Assembly (NCBI GenBank): GCA_017545365.1
Contig: JAFWOP010000161.1
Span: 1-8,065 of the forward strand
Length of the DNA: 8,065 bases
Reading direction: 5' to 3'
From: Bacteroidales bacterium
Lineage (GTDB): Bacteria > Bacteroidota > Bacteroidia > Bacteroidales > P3
Numbering within the stretch: the first letter of the stretch is position 1; every line of letters starts with the position of its first letter. This document shows, one piece after another, positions 1 to 5,600 of the stretch. Both the position numbers and the translations under genes were made by a program. Under the pieces are notes generated by a model. The model did no database searches. It had not been told where the DNA came from and saw only the letters and a list, made by a program, of their open reading frames with translations.

Positions 1-10
1 ATTTTTGAAT

Positions 11-40
11 AATTTGTGTTTAATTCGTGGTAATTCGTGT
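11..40. repeat. 10-bp short tandem repeat, about three units
   Basis: Two adjacent 10-bp units, TAATTCGTGG (21-30) and TAATTCGTGT (31-40), differ only in the last base. They are preceded by a degenerate unit, AATTTGTGTT (11-20). The short motif TGAATAATT at 6-14 recurs at 80-88 and in the arms of the palindrome at 773-1010, so the left edge of the window seems to belong to the same repeat-rich background. No function can be read from it. Confidence 0.6.
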
Positions 41-445
41 TAAGAATCAAAGCCATTAGATTGATCCTCGTAATTCTTATGAATAATTCAGGTTAATTTT
101 TTTATAATTTTGAGCGAAGCGACCATAGGAAAAGTTTACCCGCCTATTTTGCCGAAATGTAAAGAAAAAGTGCAGAAAAAAGTGTTCCTAAAAGTTGACC
201 ATCTAGCGCAAGAACCGGCCCAAAACGACCGTTTTTTGCAAGAATCGCGCTTCATAACCCTGCACAAATCACCCTCTTTTGTGCAAAAAGTGACTTAAAA
301 TTACATAAACTTAACACTTGTTTGCCCATATTTCGCTCAAAACTGGCGTTTTTCGCGGTTGGGAAATACCCCGAAAAAGGGTGTTCGAGGCGTCCGTTGA
401 TGCCTTTTTGGAGCCAAACAGCCAGTCTAATGGTAGTAAGTGGGT
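41..445. other. Non-coding AT-rich region, no supported gene
   Basis: Short open frames occur on both strands here, but none has a convincing start, hydrophobic segment, domain or Bacteroidetes promoter, and several overlap each other on opposite strands. Visible structure: a copy of ATGAATAATTCAGG at 79-92 shared with the palindrome at 773-1010; GCAAGAA repeated at 208-214 and 238-244; and a perfect 8-bp stem TGCACAAA (261-268) / TTTGTGCA (278-285) with a 9-nt loop and no T-tract on either strand. TAATTTTG at 105-112 matches the -7 consensus but has no -33 partner and no gene behind it. The stretch may be a copy of an interspersed genomic repeat, which cannot be tested from one window. Confidence 0.6.
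261..285. other. Perfect 8-bp stem-loop in non-coding region
   Basis: TGCACAAA at 261-268 is exactly complementary to TTTGTGCA at 278-285 across a 9-nt loop. Neither flank has the T-run expected of an intrinsic terminator: the plus strand continues with A residues. It could be a transcript stem-loop or a small operator-like site, but nothing nearby decides between them. Confidence 0.45.
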
Positions 446-577
446 GGGTTTGTAGTAGAAAAGCACTGGTTTTGTTCAACCTCCGCAGCGGTTTTGTTCA
501 ACCTCCGCAGCGGGTTTGTACTACCTCCGCAGCGGGTTTGTACTACCTCCTCGGCTAGTTTGTACTACAAGACCACC
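446..577. repeat. 22-bp direct tandem repeat array, about five to six units
   Basis: Units in register are 446-467 (degenerate), 468-489, 490-511, 512-533, 534-555 and 556-577 (degenerate). Units 468-489 and 490-511 are identical. They begin GGTTTTGT and end CTCCGCAGC. Units 3 and 4 begin GGGTTTGT and carry TACTACC where units 1 and 2 carry TCAACC; unit 4 ends CTCCTCGGC. So there are two core variants (TTCAAC and TACTAC) inside a shared frame. The period is not a multiple of three, so a reading frame through the array changes its peptide at each unit, which argues against coding. There are no unique spacers between units, so it is not a CRISPR array. Iteron-like or protein-binding arrays look similar, but no replication gene is present. 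Confidence 0.85.
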
Positions 578-772
578 TTTTTCGGTAAAAACCGACTAAA
601 ACGAAACAGTTTTAAGGGTCAATCAGCCCATAGCTGAGCAGTAGCGTGATAAACGCGGAAACGACCCCTCTCAAAACTGGCCCATACGCAATCCACTAAG
701 CACCTCATTCAAAAAATCGAATTCTCAGAGGGGTCAATGTAAAGATTTTTCAGCACGACCTTTGTTTTCTAA
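578..772. other. Non-coding spacer with short inverted repeats
   Basis: No gene is supported. GACCCCTCT (663-671) and AGAGGGGTC (727-735) form a perfect 9-bp inverted repeat separated by 55 nt. TCAGC (623-627) and GCTGA (633-637) form a small hairpin. Nothing here has a -7 box followed by an open reading frame. Confidence 0.5.
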
Positions 773-1010
773 CCTGAATTATTCATGGTACCGCTTCGCG
801 GTGTTAGGCAAAACTGTATACACCATAAAACAAAAAATAAAGCCAAATAAAACCTATCTTGGATTATTCATACCGCTTTGCGGTCTCCAGCAAAACAAAA
901 GAAAACAAAAAAAAACAAGAAAAAACAATTTAATATAGGTTTTATTTGGTTTTGTTTGGTTTTATGGGGTTTTGCCTAACACCGCGAAGCGGTACCATGA
1001 ATAATTCAGG
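773..1010. repeat. 238-bp near-palindromic element with perfect 42-bp terminal inverted repeats
   Basis: The arm at 773-814 is the exact reverse complement of 969-1010 (42 of 42 bases). Inside, CCATAAAAC (823-831) pairs with 959-967, and a further perfect 15-bp pair joins 843-857 to 935-949, so most of the element can fold into one long hairpin with the loop at about 858-934. Each arm carries a nested mini-hairpin ACCGC-TTC-GCGGT (790-802; complement at 981-993) next to a GGTACC site. The loop holds a third, degenerate, direct copy of the arm (858-896) in which the ACCGC/GCGGT stem is kept and only the loop base changes (TTT). There is no open reading frame. The size and ends suit a non-autonomous MITE-like or REP-like element. 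A clear target duplication is not visible; only CTA occurs on both sides (769-771, 1011-1013). Confidence 0.85.
858..896 (+). repeat. Degenerate third copy of the palindrome arm
   Basis: This segment shares ATTATTCAT, then ACCGC-TTT-GCGGT, then CAAAAC with the arm at 773-814, in the same orientation. It lacks the GGT before ACCGC and differs between the mini-hairpin and the CAAAAC end. Its position in the loop suggests the element was built by repeated duplication or insertion of one arm-like unit. An A-rich stretch follows (892-927). Confidence 0.65.
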
Positions 1011-1041
1011 CTATATTTAATTGTTCTGCTATAAATTCAAC

Positions 1042-1057
1042 AGGCGATATTTCGCCT
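1042..1057. other. Short stem-loop, possible weak terminator
   Basis: AGGCGA (1042-1047) pairs with TCGCCT (1052-1057) across a TATT loop and is followed by TTTAAAAT. This resembles a weak intrinsic terminator on the plus strand, but no upstream gene is seen in the window that would need one. It may insulate the downstream promoter from readthrough of the repeat region. Confidence 0.3.
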
Positions 1058-1131
1058 TTAAAATAACAATTTCCTGACAAAAAGGACAGATTCTGTGGAC
1101 GAAATCACGTTAAAATTCTCAAAGCATGCGG

Positions 1132-1158
1132 TTTTTTGCCTGAAAATTGTTACCTTTG
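1132..1158 (+). promoter_or_regulatory. Bacteroidetes sigma-ABfr type promoter
   Basis: TACCTTTG at 1151-1158 matches the TAnnTTTG -7 consensus of Bacteroidetes perfectly and is followed by CA, as is common in Prevotella. A T-run ending in TTTG (1132-1138) lies upstream, but only 12 nt away, shorter than the usual distance to a -33 TTTG, so the -33 element is weak or absent. The start of transcription would be near 1162-1165, leaving an untranslated leader of about 95 nt before the small-protein gene at 1259. It is the only convincing rightward promoter in the window and probably serves all downstream genes. Confidence 0.7.
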
Positions 1159-1173
1159 CAGCCGAAAGGCTGC
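1158..1173. promoter_or_regulatory. 16-bp palindrome at the transcription start, operator candidate
   Basis: GCAGCCGAAAGGCTGC is a perfect 6-bp inverted repeat around GAAA. Its first base is the last G of the -7 box, so it spans the predicted start site. Because the transcript would begin inside it, a DNA-level operator is more likely than an RNA hairpin. If transcription actually began a few bases earlier, it would become a very stable GNRA-capped 5' stem that protects the mRNA. Confidence 0.4.
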
Positions 1174-1214
1174 TAAACCGCAGATTTAACGTGAATATTA
1201 AAACTACGACGAAT

Positions 1215-1262
1215 ATGGCAACAGCAATTTTTATAACATTCAAAAAACAGTTACTACAATGA
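1215..1262 (+). CDS. Possible 15-aa leader ORF overlapping the small-protein gene
   Basis: ATG at 1215 opens a 15-codon frame, MATAIFITFKKQLLQ, whose TGA stop (1260-1262) overlaps the ATG at 1259 as ATGA. Such four-base overlaps are typical of translational coupling. It lies in the AT-rich leader, about 50 nt downstream of the predicted transcription start. There is no Shine-Dalgarno sequence, as is usual for Bacteroidetes. It may equally be a chance frame: it is short, mildly hydrophobic, and I do not recognise it. Confidence 0.25.
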   Translation: MATAIFITFKKQLLQ

Positions 1263-1435
1263 AGAAAACGTACACGAAACCGACGGCGAGGGTGGTTGCC
1301 CTCCACGCACGGCAGCAGCTGCTCACGGTGAGCGGCGAGATTCCCGGCTACGGCAAGTCGGGAAGCGGATTCAGCCAGGACGAAGGCGGCAGCAGCAACG
1401 CCCGACAGAGCCGCGGCATCTGGGACAATGACTGA
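1259..1435 (+). CDS. Small Bacteroidales protein, KK-Y-KP / LL--SG type, 58 aa
   Basis: The frame starts at ATG 1259 and ends with TGA at 1433-1435, giving 58 residues. It begins MKKTYTKPTARVVAL, has LLTVSGEIPGYG at residues 21-32, a Gly/Ser-rich stretch to about residue 46, and the ending ARQSRGIWDND. From memory, short proteins with this plan (basic KK-Y-KP start, hydrophobic VV-L, LL--SG, glycine-rich middle, R---W with acidic end) are frequent in Bacteroides and Prevotella and are usually left as hypothetical; I know of no assigned function. The LL--SG-then-Gly layout recalls a cleavable leader followed by a short peptide, but that is inference. It has no lipobox and no long hydrophobic helix. 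It is GC-rich like the downstream genes, is first behind the promoter, and ends 35 nt before the lipoprotein start, so cotranscription is likely. Confidence 0.8.
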   Translation: MKKTYTKPTARVVALHARQQLLTVSGEIPGYGKSGSGFSQDEGGSSNARQSRGIWDND

Positions 1436-1470
1436 AGCAAGTAAAAAAACAACGAAAACGTTAATCCATT

Positions 1471-2466
1471 ATGAGAACGAAAGAACAATTTCTGATGCTT
1501 TTTGTGCTCGGCGGCATGATGCTGGCCGGGCTGACGGCCTGTTCGGGCGACGACGACACGGCCACAAACGACAACGCGCCGCAGACGGCTGACGACGGCG
1601 TGAAGATGCGCCGCCTCACCATCACGGAGGCGGACGACGGTGCGGCGGAGGCACGCCAGGCGCTGACACGTGCCTCGCTTGCTGAGGGTGACGGCATCCT
1701 CAATGCCTCGTGGACGGTGGGCGACGGGCTGACGTACTGCAATTTGAGCAGAGTGGATTATGGTAATAGCGATGCACCATACAGTGGCTCGCTAACGGCG
1801 GCCTCCACCGCCGCCACCTCGCAGTTCACGGGCAACGTGACGTGCAGCAAGGGCGACGACTACCTCGCCGTGGTCTATCCCGCCACAACGTTTGAGACGA
1901 ACGAGAGCTATACGATTTCGCTGGCTGGACAGGACGGCACGCTCGCCACGCTTGCCACAAACTTCCACTATGTCTATGGCAGGGCTCATGTTACATCGGT
2001 GACGGAAACGACGGCCAACGCCACGATGGAGAAGATGAAGAGCCTACTTACGGTGTGCAAATTCTCGTTCGTCAACAAGGACGGCGGGGCTGTCATCCCC
2101 ATCAAGACGCTCACCATCAGCTATGGCGGCAATCCCGAAATCGACAGCTGGGCAGGCAAGTACCCACAGGCGGCCACGGTGGCCATCGGTGCCAACACGG
2201 AGCAGGCCGACGTGCATGCTGAGGGCGTTGAGGGCGATGGTGCCCTCACCGTCACCTGCCCCTCGGTGCAGGATGCGGTCTATGTCGCCCTGCTGCCCAC
2301 CGCTGCAGCGCGCACCTTCAGCTTCTCCGTCAGCGGCGGCAGCGGCAGCACCTACACCGGCACGGCCAAGGGCAGCGGCAGCACCTACACCGGCACGGCC
2401 AAGGCCACGCTCGCCGAGGGTGAGTACGTGGAGGCCACGGGTCTGAAGCTGACGAAACAGCAATAG
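1471..2466 (+). CDS. Fimbrillin-like (FimA/Mfa-type) surface lipoprotein
   Basis: This 331-residue protein starts at ATG 1471 because residues 1-24 form a lipoprotein signal: basic MRTK start, hydrophobic residues 7-21, and lipobox LTAC with lipidated Cys24. SGDDD follows the Cys and resembles the acidic export signal that sends Bacteroidetes lipoproteins to the cell surface. ALTRASL at 64-70 followed by W81-x-x-GD85 is the arrangement seen in fimbrillin-family proteins, where a trypsin-like protease cuts after Arg (here probably Arg67) before assembly. The rest is Thr/Ser/Gly-rich and beta-type, ending in ATLAEGEYVEATGLKL, typical of the family's C-terminal strands. It could be a pilus subunit, an accessory pilin, or a Mfa-like surface lipoprotein that does not polymerise. 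A perfect tandem duplication of 11 residues occurs at 290-311. A less GC-rich patch (about 1738-1790) encodes NLSRVDYGNSDAPYSG, probably an exposed variable loop. It lies between the small-protein gene and the giant gene, in the same direction. Confidence 0.85.
   Translation: MRTKEQFLMLFVLGGMMLAGLTACSGDDDTATNDNAPQTADDGVKMRRLTITEADDGAAEARQALTRASLAEGDGILNASWTVGDGLTYCNLSRVDYGNSDAPYSGSLTAASTAATSQFTGNVTCSKGDDYLAVVYPATTFETNESYTISLAGQDGTLATLATNFHYVYGRAHVTSVTETTANATMEKMKSLLTVCKFSFVNKDGGAVIPIKTLTISYGGNPEIDSWAGKYPQAATVAIGANTEQADVHAEGVEGDGALTVTCPSVQDAVYVALLPTAAARTFSFSVSGGSGSTYTGTAKGSGSTYTGTAKATLAEGEYVEATGLKLTKQQ
2338..2403 (+). repeat. Perfect 33-bp in-frame tandem duplication in the fimbrillin gene
   Basis: Positions 2338-2370 and 2371-2403 are identical over 33 bases, each encoding GSGSTYTGTAK (residues 290-300 and 301-311). 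With one copy removed, the text reads straight from the SGGSGSTYTGTAK strand into ATLAEGEYVEATG, which is how related fimbrillin C-termini usually run. The second copy is therefore probably a recent slippage or recombination event that keeps the frame and adds one beta-hairpin-sized insert near the C-terminus. Confidence 0.95.
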
Positions 2467-2470
2467 ACAC

Positions 2471-2492
2471 CGTCGCCGAGCACTCGGCGACG
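2471..2492 (+). terminator. Strong hairpin after the fimbrillin gene, likely (partial) terminator
   Basis: CGTCGCCGAG (2471-2480) pairs perfectly with CTCGGCGACG (2483-2492). The practical form is nine pairs with a GCAC loop. It begins five bases after the TAG stop (2464-2466) and is followed by TGGTTTTG, a short T-run. This looks like an intrinsic terminator with an imperfect tail. Since no promoter match is seen between here and 2634, the giant gene is probably reached by readthrough, which would set it below the lipoprotein level. The left arm can alternatively pair with 2510-2519. Confidence 0.65.
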
Positions 2493-2519
2493 TGGTTTTG
2501 CAGAAGAATGTGCTCGGCG
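2474..2519 (+). promoter_or_regulatory. Alternative base-pairing partner of the intergenic hairpin
   Basis: CGCCGAGCAC (2474-2483) is exactly complementary to GTGCTCGGCG (2510-2519), with a 26-nt loop. This structure excludes the 2471-2492 hairpin because the same left strand is used. The second partner is transcribed after the T-run, so it cannot stop the terminator from forming first; an effect on mRNA processing or stability, or on transcripts that have already read through, is more plausible than classical antitermination. The three related segments could also simply reflect a duplication of the CTCGGCG word. Confidence 0.35.
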
Positions 2520-2633
2520 GACTTCGTTTATATCCGTCTGGTCTTGGAATGTCATGACGAGAGAAGAAGAGGAACAGTAGTGAAAAAACATTGAGAAAAA
2601 TTCAATGAATAATAAACTGAAACTGAAAAGACA

Positions 2634-5600
2634 ATGAAAACAAGTAAGCAACAACTTTTGGCGATGCTGCGGCACAGGCTTCTGCCTGAGCGCAGCCGCC
2701 GGGCCACGGGCTGGCACGTGCTCATGCTCATGCTCGCCCTGCTCATCGGGGGCAGCCCGCAGGCGTGGGCGGAGGAAGAACATTTCACCTGGGACCACAC
2801 CAACGTCAGTGACGACGGCGGCGGCGTCTATCGGTTCAGAGGTGAGGCAAACGAAGTAATAGACTACAGAGGAAGAATATGGAAACCAGAAAACCATGGC
2901 TACTTTAAGACGCTGCAGCACTTCGATGCCGACAAAAACCAGTTCTGGTGGAATTTTGAAGTCCAGGTGGATTATTTCGGCGGTTACTATTCCAGTGTCG
3001 GTGTCCCTCTTGACATATATGCTCAGAAATATACAGGTGTGATCTATGTGGTTACGGCCGACGATGTGCTCCACCAGATTGCCACATGGAGTAAAGCTTC
3101 AGGTGAAAACCGGTCAACTCCATACACCAGAACGAATGAGAAGTGGGGCACGGTTCATGTCTCGGATGTGCATAATCCGAATTCTATCGGCTGTGGCTAT
3201 GTAACGATAGACTACACCCCTTCGGACAAGGCCATCGAGGATGGCGTGAAGCGTATCGTGATGAGACAGGACATCGTTGCCTGGCCCACTGATATATCTT
3301 TGACAACTTTAACCGGCTGGGTGCAGTACGAGAAAGACCTCCCCTTCTCCGGCATTGCTGCGGACAAGCCGATGCCCGAGCTCACCGTGGAGTGGAACGA
3401 CAACGGGCAGCTGAGCGCCAAGGCCACCGGCGTGCCCGACAAGCGCAAGGACGACCAATGGCAAGACCAGCGCTACACGGTGAAGACCTTCTACTACACG
3501 GGCACTGGGCAGAGTTACGAGCGCACCTTCGGCACCAAGAACAAGGCGGCTGACTGCGCCGACGGCAACAACGGCAAGATGGACATGAGCTTCTCCTTCC
3601 TGCCGTCGGCACTGGCCGACAGGGTCTATACCGTGCCGACCTACATTAAATACTCAGGCGGCATGACCGTGAATCCGGCCAGCCCTACCATCAATAAGTT
3701 CATCGACCTGATCCAGCCCGAGGCCGGCGTCGTGGAGATCCAGCCCTTCACCCGCCCCATCAAGGTATGGGTGGAGCACGACCAGTGGAAGAAGAAGAAC
3801 GTCATACAGTGGGACCGCCAGAAGAAGGAGGCAGGCCACAACGGTTCGCGCCAGACCAGCGTCGAATGTCGCACGAATGGCAAGTGGTACGTCATCCGTT
3901 ACACGAAAGGCGGCTCCGCCACCGACTATACGCTGGTGAATACGCTCAATGGCAACGCCACGACGCTGGAGGTGACCGACGACCAGATTGACTACGACAA
4001 GAGCTACGTCTATCGCGTCATCTTCCTGCCCTCGCTGTTGGAGAGCAAGTGCAAGGACCGGCTGGCCAGCCTGCCCGGCAGCCAGAGCGCGGGCGACTAC
4101 AACCTGTGGAAGGAGGCGGAGATCAGCACCAACTTCACCGCCCAGGTGAAGTTGAGCCACGACAAGACATATAACAACGGCGTGCGCCTGGTGTGGGAGT
4201 ACGACATCCAGGCTACCGGACTGGAGTGGAGTATCGACTACCGCAGTGCCGACTCCGAGGACGGCACGTGGCTCACCAAGTCGGAAACCATCGCCATCGA
4301 CCCCAAGAAGACCACCGCCGAGGTGGTGTATGACGGCTCGGTGTGCGAGCGGATAGACTATCGCATACGCACGACGGTGAACGGCCGCGAGGTATGCTCC
4401 AACATCCTCAGCGCCAACCTGCCCGCCGGCAGCTATATCAGCCAGGTGAAGGCCACCACCGGCACCGAGGAGAGCACCGTCGTGGTGAAGTGGAAGGTGG
4501 TGCGCCCGGACAAGAGCCACGACATCTACTACCGTGTGCGCCGCCGCATCGTGGGCGAGGATGATACCAAGTGGGTGACGCTCACCGACGAGATTCACGG
4601 CACCGCCTCAGACTATGAATACATTGACACGCGACCCCTGGCCGGCACCTACTACGAATACTGCGTGGAGGCCTTCGGCGCCCTGTGCGACGAGCAGACG
4701 CGGCAGAGCGACAGCGAGGTGGCACCGGGCTTCTCGCAGGCCCGCGGCACCATCACCGGCCACATCTCCTTCGGCTCGGGCACGGCGGTGCAGGGCGTGC
4801 GCGTAGATTTGGTGAAAACATCGAGCGACGATGAAACCAGTGCAGCGCAATACCTCTCGCGCGCCATCAGCGGCGACGGCCAGGGCCTGCACTGGACGGC
4901 CGACTCGGCACGCTATGTGCATACGCTCAACGGCAGCAGTCCCCTCACCCTGCAGCTGTGGGCCAAGCCGAAGAGCATCGCCACCGGCGGCCAAGACCTG
5001 CATCAGTTGCTGTCGTTGGCGGGCACCCTGGAGTTAGGCGTGAAGAGCGGCAGCGACGGCAGCTACCACCTCTATGCCATCGACCGCTCACAGGGCGGCA
5101 CGACGCGCAAGGAGTTCCCGCGGCTGGTGTTCGACCCGCTCGACTTCACCCACATCACCGCCGTCTATGACAAGATGAAGTGGAAGTTCTACGTGGGCAG
5201 CGACAGCCTGCTGACCGACTCCATGACCGTGGCCGCACAGGGGTGGAACGCCGTCGCGGCCAGCCACGGCACCAACGCCGCCACGCCGACCCTGAGCTTC
5301 GGCGGCGACAACCGCGTCAGCGGCAGCAATGCCTACGATGGCTACGTCGATGACGTCCGCCTGTGGCTGCGCGCCCTCACCCGGCAGGAGATAGAGGGCA
5401 ACTACACCCGCATCCTGGGCGGCACGGAGAAGGGGCTGACGCTCTACTGGCCGCTCGACGAGGGCGAGGCGGTGAACAAATATGCCTTCGACATTGCCCG
5501 CCAGGACGGCATCTATCAGGAGAACCACCCCGTGGTGGGTGCCAATGTCAATCCGAAGACGGAAACACCGTCGCTGCTGAAGCTCTACGGCGTGACCGAC

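Larger units (their letters stand above)
1105..1194. repeat. 10-bp inverted repeat pair flanking the promoter
   Basis: TCACGTTAAA (1105-1114) and its exact reverse complement TTTAACGTGA (1185-1194) are separated by 70 bp. The -7 box at 1151-1158 sits at the middle, with the predicted transcription start inside and transcription leaving through the right arm. This geometry is that of the invertible promoters known in Bacteroides. However, the arms are short, homology does not extend beyond 10 bp without mismatches, and no recombinase gene is visible. A chance inverted repeat is quite possible. Confidence 0.4.

Noticed and set aside
105..112. Second promoter (TAATTTTG)
   Set aside because: It matches the -7 pattern but sits in an AT-rich stretch, has no -33 TTTG at the right distance, and no gene follows.
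261..285. Intrinsic terminator
   Set aside because: The stem is perfect, but neither strand has a following T-run.
110..298. Short plus-strand ORF of 62 codons
   Set aside because: It opens at a TTG rather than an ATG, lies in AT-rich repeat-like sequence, overlaps a minus-strand frame of similar length, and shows no domain, signal peptide or membrane segment. It could be a remnant in an interspersed repeat but is not supportable as a gene.
446..577. CRISPR array
   Set aside because: The 22-bp units are directly adjacent with no unique spacers, and no cas gene is present.
446..577. Plasmid iteron origin
   Set aside because: Tandem 22-bp repeats fit iterons superficially, but there is no replication initiator gene, no DnaA-box cluster was recognised, and the flanking genes look chromosomal.
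252..637. Overlapping short ORFs on both strands across the tandem repeat
   Set aside because: Three frames compete for the same DNA and two run through the 22-bp repeats, whose period shifts the frame. The repeated peptide words simply mirror the DNA repeats.
2385..3074. 229-codon minus-strand ORF spanning the intergenic gap
   Set aside because: It runs antisense to the end of the fimbrillin gene and the signal peptide of the giant gene, has no promoter, and resembles no known protein.
3654..4598. 314-codon minus-strand ORF
   Set aside because: It lies fully inside the giant plus-strand frame, whose domains are recognisable. Its product is rich in Ala, His, Val and Leu, as expected of an antisense frame in GC-rich coding DNA.
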